Shown here one piece after another: positions 13,501 to 24,100 of a stretch of DNA of 64,000 bases (position 1 is the first letter of the stretch; each line of letters opens with the position of its first letter). This stretch comes from Incurvaria masculella (taxonomy: Eukaryota > Arthropoda > Insecta > Lepidoptera > Incurvariidae). The stretch is from positions 15,890,001 through 15,954,000 of the forward strand of contig OX335647.2 in the NCBI GenBank assembly GCA_946894095.1, written 5' to 3'. The position numbers were made by a program, and so were the translations under genes. The notes beneath the pieces are model-generated. The model worked only from the letters and a program-made list of their open reading frames with translations, was not told the origin of the DNA and made no database searches.

Positions 13501-15895
13501 TTTAGCAATGCTCCCGGTTTGGTTGTTCACACGTAAATGTTTGAGCCCCGAACATAGACTGGTTGTGATTTTCCAGCCAAATGCTAAACGATCACATTGT
13601 TACGTTTAATATCCATTGCGAAAATGTATTATCAAATTCAAATTTGTTCCCGCTCATTTTGCCCACTAAAAACAATGAAACAAATTAATGTTTCACCAAA
13701 ATTTGGCATTCTGCCTTTATTATTTTGAAAATAGAAGCAGTGTGAAGTTAGTAACAGTTCGAGTGATGGATCACATGCTTATGCAAAGGAGAATTCCCAA
13801 ATCCAGGCCTCTTGGAAATCAGTCGTGTATTTTACTGACACATATGCGATAATTTATATTTATAAATAATAAACATAATAAACATATTTTAAACTATCTG
13901 AATCCCCATTTTTCACAGCCGTTTACTCGTTACATAAATAAAAGGAATAATTCACAATAACTTCTTTTCCTACTGCCATTATGAATAAGACAAGAACAGA
14001 ATGTTCTACGGAAAATTCCGTTTCCCCGCTAAAATCACATTAGTAAAAAATGTATGGGGCAATGGGCATTCTATTCTCTATTCTATTCTAGGGGTCTCTA
14101 TCTGTTTCTATCGTCTCTACCATATAGAATGCTCGTTGGAGCTTCATAACGCTGTCCCTCCATCCCCTTTTTGCCATCTCTCAACACGGAATAGGCAGGA
14201 AATGCACCCATTCAACAAGTATAGAATGGAATCCATGTCAAGGTAATGTCCCCAAAGTACAATCTGGATGGAGTCGTTCAAACATGGTGTGAAGCACCCG
14301 GCGTGCTGGCATGGTTTTAGCAGCCGCCGTGAAAGTTTGAAAGCCCATGGGCGTCGTCAAGCGCGAGGTCCTGGCGTACACATTTTGCCACGCTAACCAT
14401 AAATTAGAAATTTATTAATATTTTAGAATTACTAATTAAAAATACTTATAAATTATTGCCATAAAAGATTAACTAACAGCATTGTCACATTTAAAAAAAA
14501 ACTTCCTTTTTAATAATTTACTCAATGGAATTTCCAATGAGAGTAGCCTTTTACTCATCCTTTAACCTCTGTGTATGAACTGTTCTAACTCAGTGGTTCT
14601 AACGAATACCTAAGCATGGGTCACCTTCTTGACGGCCACCTTGACATCGAGGATGTCAACACGAGTGGAGTTCTCGCAGTGCACGTGAAGAGGGATTGCC
14701 TGGCCAGGGCAGTAGCCAGCGCGCGGCATCCGCGCCACAACCTCTGCCGCGCCATCGTCGCACCCGCAGCCCCAGTACACATCCCTCACGCACACCACCA
14801 GCGGCTTCTGCACACATTATTATGTACCATATAAGGTCTAACTTGTTCGATTCCGATTTGAGCTTACGCTACCGATAGCAGGTTTACAACTAGTCCGATT
14901 CGCGCTCACAGCTCTCAAAATGGTGTAGTGTGAACGTTATGACGTCATCATTACGTCACTCACACAGTGGCCATGTTGTCGCAGTCAATTTGTCAGTGTC
15001 ACAATTTTAGGTTCCTATACTGTTGTGTGGCGTTTTTCGAAGAACTACTTTAACTAATGTCATTTGGACATTGTTTTTTTATATCGTATGTGAATGCACA
15101 ATTGGTCCGAACTGTTTGTGATGCTGACAGTACTAAGGATGATTCACGTTACACCATGACACAGCCGGGCCGGCCCCGACCGGAACCCCACCGTGGCCCG
15201 GTCATATATCTATCGTATACCCTTGCATGAAGTAATTCATGATTGCGGGGGCAAGGTATTGTATCCCGACTCCGGCCCGGCCCGGCCCCGACCCGACCCC
15301 AAAACAGTGTAACGTGAATCATCCTTGAAGCATGTGAATTTAATCTGCACACTTGTGTTCGCCACATATATTGTAAACCTTAACAGCTGTAAACAGCACA
15401 TAACGGTAGTTGTGTGGTATTAGCCATTCATGTCAGGTCGCATAAAAAAAAACATACCGCGCAGCTGCATATTCAGACCTTATGTAAAACATTTATGCCA
15501 GTATGATGATTTTTGCTTGCGCAGATGCAGTATCTACTAGCTTTTATGTCTTCTCTCTCCTCTGACCTTAACCGACAATTCTGCAGAACAACAAATAAAA
15601 CAAAATAGAGTTGCCCATCACAAGCTTCTAGTTACTTGTTTTTGTCAGCTTTCGCCTAAACTTATATGAGGTCCGGGTGCACACAATATAACCATCATTG
15701 GCAATAATTATAAAACAATTAAAAATAATTAAGGTGGCCCAACCCGGCGAGACGAACTCATTCGTGGGCACGGTACAAAACCGTGCTGTTGCGCTCTGGG
15801 ACCTTCTCTGTTTAAAAAAAAAGACAGGCTCCATGATGAGCAAGATGCAACATATCCACAAAAAAGACAATGTGCATAGTGTATGATTTGATAAG

Positions 15896-15927
<32 letters not shown>

Positions 15928-18552
15928 CGGCGAGTAGCTGCCGACGCTTGAACGCACTTGACACGAGGCCGTTGTGCTCAGTAACCCGACTTTTGGCTCA
16001 TTCCAGCCAGCCGAGCTCTTCCACAAAGCGTAGCAGCCCTTTAGGGTCTTTCCACACTTGCGGGTCGCTCCTTTCGGTGCTAAAGACCCCCGTACAAAAT
16101 GTCTGCAGTTGTCTACATTCCATGACTATATGTGCCGGTGTCTCCTCCGCCTCCAAGCAGGCCCTGCAGAGGGGACTGTCCGTGACTCCGATGGTGTGCA
16201 GGTGTTTGTTGAGCTGGCAGTGGCCCGTGAGTAGGCTTACCACCGTTCTCAACTGTGGTCTATGCAGCTGTAGAAGTTTCCTAGTTAGGTGTGGATCCGG
16301 TGCTGGCACTGCTTCCCCTGATTGTCTACAGTCCACTGTAGATGACCACCTTGCAGTGTGAGCCCGTGTCATTCGTTTCCTCAGCCAGGTCTTGACTTCA
16401 CTGAAGGGGGTTGGCAAGAGTGGCTCCGGTCCGACGGGCTTGGAACTCGAACCCGCCTTGGCGAGATCGTCGGCCGCATCGTTACCATGGCTCCCGCTAT
16501 GTCCCTTTATCCACTGGAGTGTGATCCTGTTGCCGATTGAGATGTCCTGTAAAGCCTCATGACATTGTTTAATTAGTCCAGAAGTGAATGTTTGATTGGC
16601 AAGAGCCTTCAAAACAGAAGCACTGTCGGTTAGTATTCTGATTGTATAGTCTACCATTTCACGCTGTTTTATTGCCGCGGCTGCCTCGATCAGACCTACA
16701 CACTCCGCCTGAAAGATGGAGTTTCCAGAGCCCAGCATAACTGTTCTTTTGATATTCAGGTCTGCTGAGAAACAGCCAGCACCCGTACCATACTCGGTTT
16801 TAGAGCCATCCGTGTATACCCTAACTTCTCTTAATCCCGAGTAGTCCTTCGGACCCTCGGAGAGTTCAATAGTGTAGAGTCTGTCAAAGTTATATGTCTT
16901 GGGTATCCTATCGCATCTTACTCCTAGCAAAGGGTTCTCCTCCATCGCTATACTGAGAATTGTTGTGTGCTGTGCCCTAGTCTCTCCTGTCCAGGAACCT
17001 GTCGTTCTGAGCCTGAAGGCTGCGGCTGCCGCCTCTCGTTGTATTATTAAATCAAGAGGCGGCAGTCCCAGCAAAACTTCTAGTGCTGCTGATGGGGTGG
17101 TCCGCATGCAACCAGTGATGGCTGTGCTAGCTATACGCTGAAAGCTTAGCAGCTTGTTTGCGAAAATCGTAAAAGTTTCGTAAAAGAAAAGATTTACGAA
17201 AATTTTAATTACAAAACGACTTATAGCTAAAAGTAAACCACGACCGCTGTAGTCAAAAATCTAACAAAAAGCAAATAGATTATAAATCTTGATTAAATAA
17301 GCTATGTCTGATGACTAATCTTTTTAAGATGTTCTTACTTTATCATTGCGTAATCCACCATCAGTTATTGTATAAAACGCGCAAAAAATTCGAACTTTAG
17401 GACCTTATAACTTAGAAACCAATCACAATTTTACAATGCCAACGGTCATCAGACATCTAGTTTGATCAAATAAAGCTATTTTGAGCAAAACTTGGGATCT
17501 CTGACAAGAAATATGGGCGTGATCTTCTTTCCCCGTTTGTATGGGGAGATGAGCGGGATGGGCCACCTTAACATTTAACTTAGAGAAATCATATTTTTTA
17601 CTTCATTGTGCTCACCAAGCATTGCGGTATTAAGTTCAAGTTGATAGGAGCGACCACACCAACATACAACTTGATGGTGGGATCGAATTGAAGTGGCAAG
17701 TCAAGGCCGGCCTTCAGTTTGTAGCGGATGCGGCCGTGGTTCCCTTGGAAGCTCGATGGCGCTTGCGCTGGGATCACAAACTGGAACGGCAACTTGTAAT
17801 CTCCTGCTGGAAGCTCACAGCTTTCTGAAAGTGAAGAGGTATTATTGGTCGAGTAAAGCACACTCCCCAAAAGTTGGCCAGGCTGACCAACGTTGTCAAA
17901 CTTGTTACTCATAATGGGTGTTGGCTGTCCCAAGACTACCTACACTGCAAAGAATACATAACATGGATCATTAAACTTGCTTATATATATATATATATAT
18001 ATTTATAAATATTTATTGCACCCAAAAAATCAGGCAAATGGTATATTGTATTCACATCGATATACATAATGTAGAATAAAAAATTGGATAAAATTAAAAC
18101 ATGTCATTTATAGTCGATGATGATTAAAACTATCGACATGCAAGTACCGGATTCTCCACCCATAAGGTACATCATCGCGTTGATGTACTCCTCCCTTCCA
18201 CTGTAGGAAGATTTACCAGCCTTCCAATGAGTTTTAGCAGCTCCTTTGAATTTAATATATATTCCTAAAAAAAAAACACCGTTTCATTAAACTCTCTTTG
18301 ATTAATGAACTGTTTTTAATGCTTATTCAAAAACAGGGTTTGGAAGATTTAAGAACATCACTATAGAATCCCAAAGAAACAACATAGAAAAATGTCTCTG
18401 GTCAAGCAGATTCATAAGATTATTATCTCAAACTACCAACCTCTCATGGACTTGCTTGAACTCTGTGTGAACTCCACTGAGCCAAATAGTGTCTGACCTG
18501 CATAATAAGTACCATGTGGGCTGTCCAATCGTATCTTGCCTTCTGAAAACAT
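10364..18552 (-). CDS. Arrestin domain-containing protein (alpha-arrestin, ARRDC type)
   Basis: Six coding exons join in phase to give 339 residues. The arrestin N domain covers residues 1 to about 145 (IRLDSPHGTYYAGQTLFGSV, GIYIKFKGAAKTHWKAG, SCELPAGDYKLPFQFVIP, and APSSFQGNHGRIRYKLKAGL). The C domain (about 165-290) has PRAGYCPGQAIPLHVHCENS and later DLDFILKIHIIADGC. A PPDY motif at 330-333 fits PPxY, which recruits NEDD4-family HECT ligases; alpha-arrestins act as adaptors for ubiquitination and trafficking of membrane proteins. The first exon has an acceptor upstream of its ATG, so a non-coding leader exon probably lies further upstream. The family is clear; the exact orthologue is not. 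Confidence 0.92.
10595..10760 (+). repeat. Dispersed repeat with CCGT-rich core
   Basis: agagttccgtacccaaaggg, then a run of tccgtccgtc-like tetramers (10680-10725) and ggctgtatctcatgaaccgt. This combination is a familiar dispersed element of moths and butterflies; superfamily not assigned. Confidence 0.5.
10815..10985 (-). mobile_element. SINE 3' fragment, reverse orientation
   Basis: Contains catgatattagcccac, actaggtgccatgccaga and cgatggtaccaacttggggt, matching the complement of the SINE 3' half. Confidence 0.6.
11195..11325 (+). repeat. Dispersed repeat, 'actaatattataaatg' type
   Basis: catactaatattataaatgt, gaaagtaactctgtctgtct and cctgaaccaattttgatgaa are the start of a very common lepidopteran dispersed repeat. 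Lies in an arrestin intron. Confidence 0.5.
11898..12104 (-). CDS. Arrestin exon 5
   Basis: Acceptor tgtggttgcag; donor AAG|GTACCC. 69 codons, phase 0, MVTLRSGTGEITWTTMTKRE and then WTASLLLPADLAPSNLANCR and IIDLDFILK, matching the arrestin C-domain strands. Confidence 0.92.
12531..13771 (-). mobile_element. mariner-family transposon relic
   Basis: Terminal repeats tccgtcactcgaagtgttac at 12531 and, inverted, the complement of gtaacagttcgagtgatgga at 13751-13770. The 1.24-kb length is normal for mariner. The transposase on the minus strand is broken by stops and shifts: recognisable parts are a decayed N-terminal region (13620-13350), KAVRLQRARALKALH near 13270, and the C-terminal catalytic region at 13120-12780 with WTFQQDSAPSHKARLTHF and PPYSPDLNPMDFSVW. 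Lies in the arrestin intron between exons 4 and 5. Confidence 0.85.
12764..13620 (-). pseudogene. Broken mariner transposase
   Basis: Coding remnant of the element above with at least two frameshifts and several stops. The QQDSAPSH and SPDLNPMD motifs hold two of the three catalytic acidic positions; the first can be placed near FFFDDFICH at about 13200. Not functional. Confidence 0.8.
14625..14807 (-). CDS. Arrestin exon 4
   Basis: Acceptor aatgtgtgcag; donor AAG|GTGACC. 61 codons, KPLVVCVRDVYWGCGCDDGA then RMPRAGYCPGQAIPLHVHCE, opening the C domain with the usual Cys-rich linker and GYxPGQxI strand. Confidence 0.92.
14855..15133 (+). repeat. Dispersed repeat family, copy 1 (truncated)
   Basis: Shares gattcgcgctcaca, ctcaaaatgg, atgacgtcatcattacgtca, gtcagtgtcac and a ggtccgaactgtttgtgatg end with copies at 20403 and 43838. 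No ORF. Confidence 0.65.
15135..15326. mobile_element. Short GC-rich foldback element
   Basis: aaggatgattcacgttacac at 15135 is repeated inverted at 15307-15326. The inner arms are very GC-rich (cgggccggccccgacc and its counterpart). It sits at the edge of a dispersed repeat copy. Confidence 0.75.
15399..15455 (+). mobile_element. SINE 3' terminal fragment
   Basis: cataacggtagttgtgtggt, attagccattcatgtcaggt and cgcataaaaaaaa match the last 55 bp of the full SINE copy. Confidence 0.65.
15733..17567 (-). mobile_element. TTAA-flanked TIR element, split by a LINE insertion
   Basis: Ends are GGTGGCCCAACCCGG at 15733 and its near-complement CCCATCC..CCACC at 17567, each flanked by TTAA. Without the LINE at 15897-17155 the element would be about 575 bp. 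It matches the intact copy at 25363-25912 in reverse orientation. The TTAA flanks suggest a piggyBac-like non-autonomous element. Confidence 0.75.
15897..17155 (-). mobile_element. 5'-truncated RNase H-bearing LINE with (CAA)n tail
   Basis: Minus-strand LINE 3' part ending in about ten CAA units (seen as gttgtt at 15899-15926). Its ORF (about 17152 to 15998) is open and carries an RNase H domain with the four acidic residues: VRVYTDGSKT, FQAECVGLIEA, ILTDSASVLKAL and GNDAADDLAK. A C-terminal CRACLEAEETPAHIVMEC zinc knuckle follows. This plan fits the I/LOA/R1 side of the LINEs. It interrupts a TTAA-flanked element. Confidence 0.85.
17616..17824 (-). CDS. Arrestin exon 3
   Basis: Acceptor cttcactttcag; donor TTG|GTGAGC. 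Encodes CELPAGDYKLPFQFVIP, the SSFQGNHGRIRYKLKA strand and QFDPTIKLYVGVVAPINLN, which end the N domain. 209 bp, phase 1 to phase 0. Confidence 0.93.
17981..18002 (+). repeat. (AT)n microsatellite
   Basis: About ten AT units in the arrestin intron between exons 2 and 3. Confidence 0.9.
18148..18264 (-). CDS. Arrestin exon 2
   Basis: Acceptor tttttttttag; donor G|GTACTT. Encodes IYIKFKGAAKTHWKAGKSSY and then EEYINAMMYLMGGES, the typical second exon of the alpha-arrestin N domain. 117 bp, phase 1 to phase 1. Confidence 0.9.
18441..18552 (-). CDS. Arrestin exon 1 (start codon)
   Basis: ATG at 18552-18550, 15 bp after a likely acceptor (ttttgttgtag). Encodes MFSEGKIRLDSPHGTYYAGQ, the first strands of the arrestin N domain. 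Donor AGAG|GTTGGT. The ATG is chosen because the family starts just before the LDSPxGxYYxGQ strand. Confidence 0.88.
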
Positions 18553-18564
18553 TATTTTCTTCCC

Positions 18565-20402
18565 CAACTACAACAAATAAAATATTAGGGTCAATCAAAG
18601 GAATGTCTGCTTACACATTTGCAGCTAATTTTAAATATAGAACCATACATCATTCGAATTTAGATGCTCAAAATAAATAAATATTATTTATTATAGGATT
18701 AATGCAATATTTTAGGAACAGCGTCTTTTCATATTTTTCTAGCTGCATACAAAAATGAATTTCTCTAAGGAAAATATTTGTGGAATACCTTTACTGAAAC
18801 ATTCGAAGGGGACTAACATAACTTTAAATGTTTTGAGGAGCTGACTTCAGTGTTCAATGATGAAGCCCCATGTCTTTGGGTTCTGTCGAACGGGTTTTTG
18901 TGATTCCAGCTAGGACATACCAGCCTTAGTGACAAATCTGGCAAATGATGCTGAAAACCCTCTCTGCTGAAGATATCATTGTTGCTGTGAGAAAACGAAT
19001 GCTAGAAGTCATCATATGACATATCGTGAGGTGGAGAAGCATCATTAGGCACTTCAGGGAAAACAATTCCAAAGTAAAAATCAACAAAACCATCAAAATC
19101 AAACCCAGACTCTCAAATGTTAGTTAGTTTAGTATAAAAGAAGCCTATTACCTAGAGTTAGGTGTAAGGGAAGGGGGACCTACATTCTTGATTTTATACA
19201 GCAAGCCCTTGTGTCATACTCTTTAAAATGCAAAAAATAAAAGAAACGCAAAAGAGCAGTATTCCTTGGTTTCAAAGGAAAAATTATGATTTAGGAAACT
19301 TTCCAAAGCAAGGGAAAGTACCCCATTCGGATACTGCAGTTAAATGAAGTGGTGAGAAATACAACTGCCTTTTTCGAAAAGTTCTCGAGTACTATTGGGT
19401 TGATTAGGTTGGTAAAAAAAGGAAAATAGTCCCCCAATGGAAACGCCCCATGCGTGACCTATATGAACTTGCAATTAGAGATACTCATAACAATTTCAAT
19501 TAACAAATTCATCTATGCAGGAAATAATCGGGAAGGCAGACTTACAACCCAATCATGCTGAGGGCTCATGTACTTTGAATATTTATGATCAAGATACATA
19601 TATTTGCATACAAGATACACGTGATTTAATTTTGCAGACTCGCATCGCGTCTAGGCGCCGCGCGCCGGTTACTAAATCGCATTTAAATCAACAGATACAT
19701 AAGTAGTTTAATAATGAATAATGTGGCTCACACAACGTTTGCTAAATTAATGTAAATGCTAATACAAATGAGATCATTTGACCTAGGCGATCTTTTGCTA
19801 GTATCATAATGGTGCCTGCGGTGCTTTACATGAGAAAGTGGTCTCACAATAACTTTGTATCCGTTCAAAAGATTCAGTCGTATCATAAATAATGCCCTAC
19901 CTACCTTTAGATTGAAAGAACACTTACATATAAAATTGAATTAAAAGTTTGGGGTTTATTTTTTGTCTGGTTTTTGACATTTGATTTGAAAATGTTTTGT
20001 GTATATTATTCTAGATGGAACGGCAAGGCAAGAGTAATCAGACTAGTCGACATATTTTTCGTTTTCGATTTATTTTTATTTAATTGTGTGTTTCGGTGAG
20101 CTTTCGCTAAAAATGAAAGATATAAAATACACTTGATGAGATATAGTGAATAAAAACGTAATCCATGATAACTTGAGGCAAAGACATTCTGATAACCGTG
20201 TGGAAAGATGAAGGCGAATAGGAAAGGGAAGGCAAGAGGTCTCCAGAGGAGTCACTTTCGTCCAATTTGTCCGACTTCAAAAATATTGCGGGAAGAGGTC
20301 TTCAGAGGTCTTAGGAAGAGGTGAGCATAATGAGCAGACGGCCACGGATATTTATGTTCTGTGCAGACGGCGGAGGGGCGGGCGGCGCGGCTCGACTGTC
20401 AT
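18565..20402. other. Region upstream of the arrestin start, no coding sequence seen
   Basis: AT-rich. Probably holds the arrestin leader intron, leader exon and promoter, since exon 1 has an acceptor before its ATG. No individual element could be fixed. Confidence 0.4.
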
Positions 20403-20768
20403 TCGACTAAGGTCGCGATCCGATTTGAACCATCGTTACCGAAAGAGCGTTCACATGGCTTCAAAATGGCGCCCCGTGAACGGAATGATGTCATCGTTAT
20501 GTCACTCAATTCCGTACACAGCCCTCACGCTTTGGAGATAGGACTCTGTGCGTGCAATTGTCAGTGCCACATTTTGACGTTTCTAAAGCGTAGATATTCC
20601 ATGGTGTTGTTTCACAATCTGTTGACAAAATTGAAAATTAAAGTTCAGTTAGAGCAATTGATGAGATTCAAAGAGGTGAACTACTACAACTAATGTCATT
20701 TGTTTGTTTTTTTTTTCGTAAGCGCGTACACAAACCGTCCGAATCGTTTGCGCGTGCGAAGATGACTG
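20403..20768 (+). repeat. Dispersed repeat family, copy 2
   Basis: Full-length copy: ggtcgcgatccgatttgaac, accatcgttaccgaaag, gtcagtgccacattttgacg, agttagagcaattgatgag, gcgcgtacacaaaccgtc. Lies just downstream of the unassigned minus-strand exon. Confidence 0.7.
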
Positions 20769-20777
20769 AGGAGATAC

Positions 20778-20942
20778 TATTAACTTGATACCGACGTTGT
20801 CCCATTCAAGGGTCTTGAACACAACTTCACAGCGTTGGTTGGGTGATATAACTGGTTGCAGCTGCATGTTGTCCTGGTACGGTTGCCTGGGGTCGAAAGC
20901 GTATTGACTCACCAGTGACTCACAGGTGAGGGAGAATCTCAT
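20778..20942 (-). CDS. Unassigned candidate coding exon, divergent to RPB11
   Basis: A minus-strand open frame starting at the ATG at 20942 reads MRFSLTCESLVSQYAFDPRQ and on to CEVVFKTLEWDNVGIKL, with coding-like codon use. It can end at a donor at 20791 (GTATCA) or 20777 (GTATCT). An acceptor-like tctcttttatcag lies just upstream of the ATG. Beyond the donor the DNA is a dispersed repeat. It may be the first exon of a gene divergent from RPB11, a leader exon of the arrestin gene, or a remnant. I do not recognise the protein. Confidence 0.4.
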
Positions 20943-21006
20943 GAGTGGACCCCTGATAAAAGAGATATTCTATGATCTCATTCGGTCGATTCTGTGATCT
21001 CTGTTT

Positions 21007-21046
21007 CTATAAATATTCTGTGGTGATCTCATTGCTATTGTCAGTA
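21007..21046 (+). promoter_or_regulatory. RPB11 core promoter: TATA box and initiator
   Basis: TATAAATA at 21007-21014 is followed at 21040 by TCAGTA, the arthropod initiator, with about 35 bp from the first T to the initiator A. The predicted leader to the RPB11 ATG at 21141 is about 100 bases. Motif spacing is right, but no transcript evidence is available. Confidence 0.45.
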
Positions 21047-21140
21047 CCAAAGAATATACATACTTTGTTTCATTATTTTCGATTGTGGTTATTGTTTTGG
21101 TTTTGTTGTGCGTTGGTTGGAGATTATTTTGTGCCTCAAT

Positions 21141-21193
21141 ATGAATGCGCCGCCGACCTTTGAATCTTTCTTGTTATACGATGGAGAAAAGAA
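21141..21193 (+). CDS. Rpb11: RPB11 exon 1
   Basis: ATG at 21141, [17 protein letters not shown], ending in AA of a split Lys codon at donor AA|GTAAGT. The start matches the conserved MNAPP N-terminus of animal RPB11. Confidence 0.95.
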
Positions 21194-24100
21194 GTAAGTT
21201 CAGCGGAATACCGCAGAATCAAAACAAATTACAATCATAGACCTAGCATACCGCGCTGTGCGTTACCCCCCATTTCCACAAAGAAGTAAATCTCCGCGAT
21301 AAATGTCAGACAGCACTGTCACCCGTGTAAACGCCTCTGCAAGACGTGTTTACACTAGCTATGGGTCATTCCGAGAACCTGCCTCCTCTGCTTGAATGAC
21401 TCCTTCAACCACTCCTCACCAAATTTACCTACTCGGATTCCCATTCTCACTCCTCAAAATTATTACCCACTAGTTACTCCAGAATGGTGTTAAGCCCATT
21501 CCAAATTGCTCACCGAATGTGACAGCCACTCCGGAATGTCCATCGCTAGGGTCATTCCGGGTCCATAGAGGAATGCATTCTTTTGTAATGTTCCATTTCA
21601 AATTGACTCTGGAATTATTATAAGTCTACACTCGTAAAAACTGGCGTTCTGAGTTCGGAGTAAGATAATGTATAAAATGGCGTATCAATGGAATCATGAC
21701 TCAAGTTTAGTTTTTTGGAAGTGAGTGATTCAGCGGCTTACCTTTCTGGAGTATATTGACTCACCAGATTATGAAGTAGGCCTTTCCGGAGTGGGCTACT
21801 CCGGAGTAGGCTTATAACCATTCCGGTGTGGGTAACTCCGAAGTTGACTTATAACCATTCCGGAGTGGGCTTATAGCCATTCCTGAGTGGGTAACTCCGG
21901 AGTGGACTAATAGCTATTCCTGAGTGGGTAACTCGGGAATGGCTATAAGTGAGTAGAGGGTAGATAGTTTTTGCGGGCTCTTTGAGACCCGTCCCTTCAT
22001 TCCGGAGGTCATTCCAGACTTGTGAAATAGGAATGTGAATGCATTCCTCTTTAGAGCCGGAATGACCCATCGCTGGTTTACATGGGCGACAGTACTGTCT
22101 GAATGTCTGTCCGACAGTAAATCACCCGTTCAAACGCCTCTACAAGACGTGTTCGTCACACCTTCGTTCGTGGTTCGTTGCAAGGCATTACAATTTTCTA
22201 ATTGTATTCTCCCGTGATTAAAAAAAAATCCTGGATTATTGCCAGGGTGGATTGCACTGCCGCTGGTTAAATATAAGTAATCGGCTAACCACATCACTTG
22301 TGAAAATGTCTGGCGATTATTACGAGACCTGCTGTCTCCAATTTTCAAAAACTACCAACCCGAATGAAACGCAGGTACATGCCGCAAGAAAACTTAATCG
22401 CAGAAGTATGGAAGGGTTTGTTTGGGTGGGAACTGACTTTGTGAACCCATTTCGGGAGTACATTCGCGCGCAGTGGCGATGTTTGGACTGTATGACATAC
22501 GGCGTGCGGCTGAGTTCCCATACAATTATATGCACACTTTGTCCATACGGTAGACTCGTGATAACGACACATGCCACTTCTCCTTCCCCTTAATGGTGGC
22601 ATGCCTTTTATGTTTGTTTGCTTGAGAAAATATAAAAAACTAGAACGTCTACATATTGGTCCAGCCGTTTTGGGAGTCCATAGGAAACATACAAGGCCTA
22701 TCTGCCAAACGTGTCGATTAATGAATGCATGGTCTTCGGACACTTTTACCCGTGTAGTTCTCTTCTGCCAAACATGATAAGGAACTTCGTTCCAAAAATC
22801 ACCAATTTGAATGTTTTGACTGTTTCTTCACTAGATAGGATCCGTTGACCACGAAAATGTTTTTTCATTTTGAAACAAGTAAATAAATTGTTGGGGCTAA
22901 GTCAGAACTATCATCCAGAATTTCTACAGTTTTTGATACTCAAAATATTCAATTATTTGGCGAGCAATATGAGAGGCTGCATTGTCAAGGTGCAGAATTA
23001 TGTGTCACTTTGGATTGGTTTTCAGAAGCTTGGTGATAACTTTGCAATGTTGCATAGCCCTTGATGTTATATTTGGTTTTTTAATACTCCTAGTATACCG
23101 CTTTATCCCAATAACAGAATGAGATAATTTGATGAGATATACCTACTTGAACAGTGACCAGCGGCGGGAGCACAAAATAAAGTCGATACCAGTCGAGCTA
23201 GAGAGATAACAATTTTTGGTGACGATTTTTATCGATTGTGGTATAGTTCTTGCAATTCATGAAGTCTACTAGGGTATACTTGTGTAAAACAGGTATGTGC
23301 ATACCGGTCAAAACGTGCGTAAGAGGGGAGATCAGGTATGATTAGCATCCATCTTTATTGTTTTTATGCTAACCACGAACCCGAGTTCTATCTTACGCAC
23401 ACTTTAACATGCATGCAGATACCTGTTTAACACAAGTAAAGCCTGCTAAACTTCACGAATGGATAGAAATATAGCACAAATGGAAAGTTTGATTAATTTA
23501 TCGAGGTAGGGAATAAGCTCGATATAAAGTGGCAACAACCACTGCTCTGAGCTCCCGCTGCAGGTTTACTGTTGAGTTGCAACCAAAGAGCATTAAAATG
23601 AATCAACGCTGACTCGTATTATATAGCCCTAAGCATCTTAGGTTGTCGATAAGTCTTAGTTGCTTTGCACGCAAACTGTATGAGGGCATGTGCGACCGAC
23701 ACCGACTCTCCTGAGCCAACATGAACTGACAATGCCTGCCTGTTTATTTTGCCTCCCATTGGAGATGCAGGATGAATCGGACCATATACAGCTACTACAA
23801 CTCAAACAGATCCCGAGATTTAGCTGCGATGAAACGATGCACCTGTTATATCAGGAATCTATAGCAAATTATTTTCAGTCAAACTAATATCTAATTACAC
23901 ATACTACACTTTATTCGATTAATTTTTATGTTAATTTATTTATTACAATAAATACATGTATCACAATGCTCTCATTCTTCAATAAACATGTTGTATACAT
24001 AATTTGATTTTACGATAAGATGGATTATCCTGATTTTAGATTAAAGGACTACCCGTGGTCCCCATAGATAGTCTGATAATCGACGTTCTATTGCAATAAT

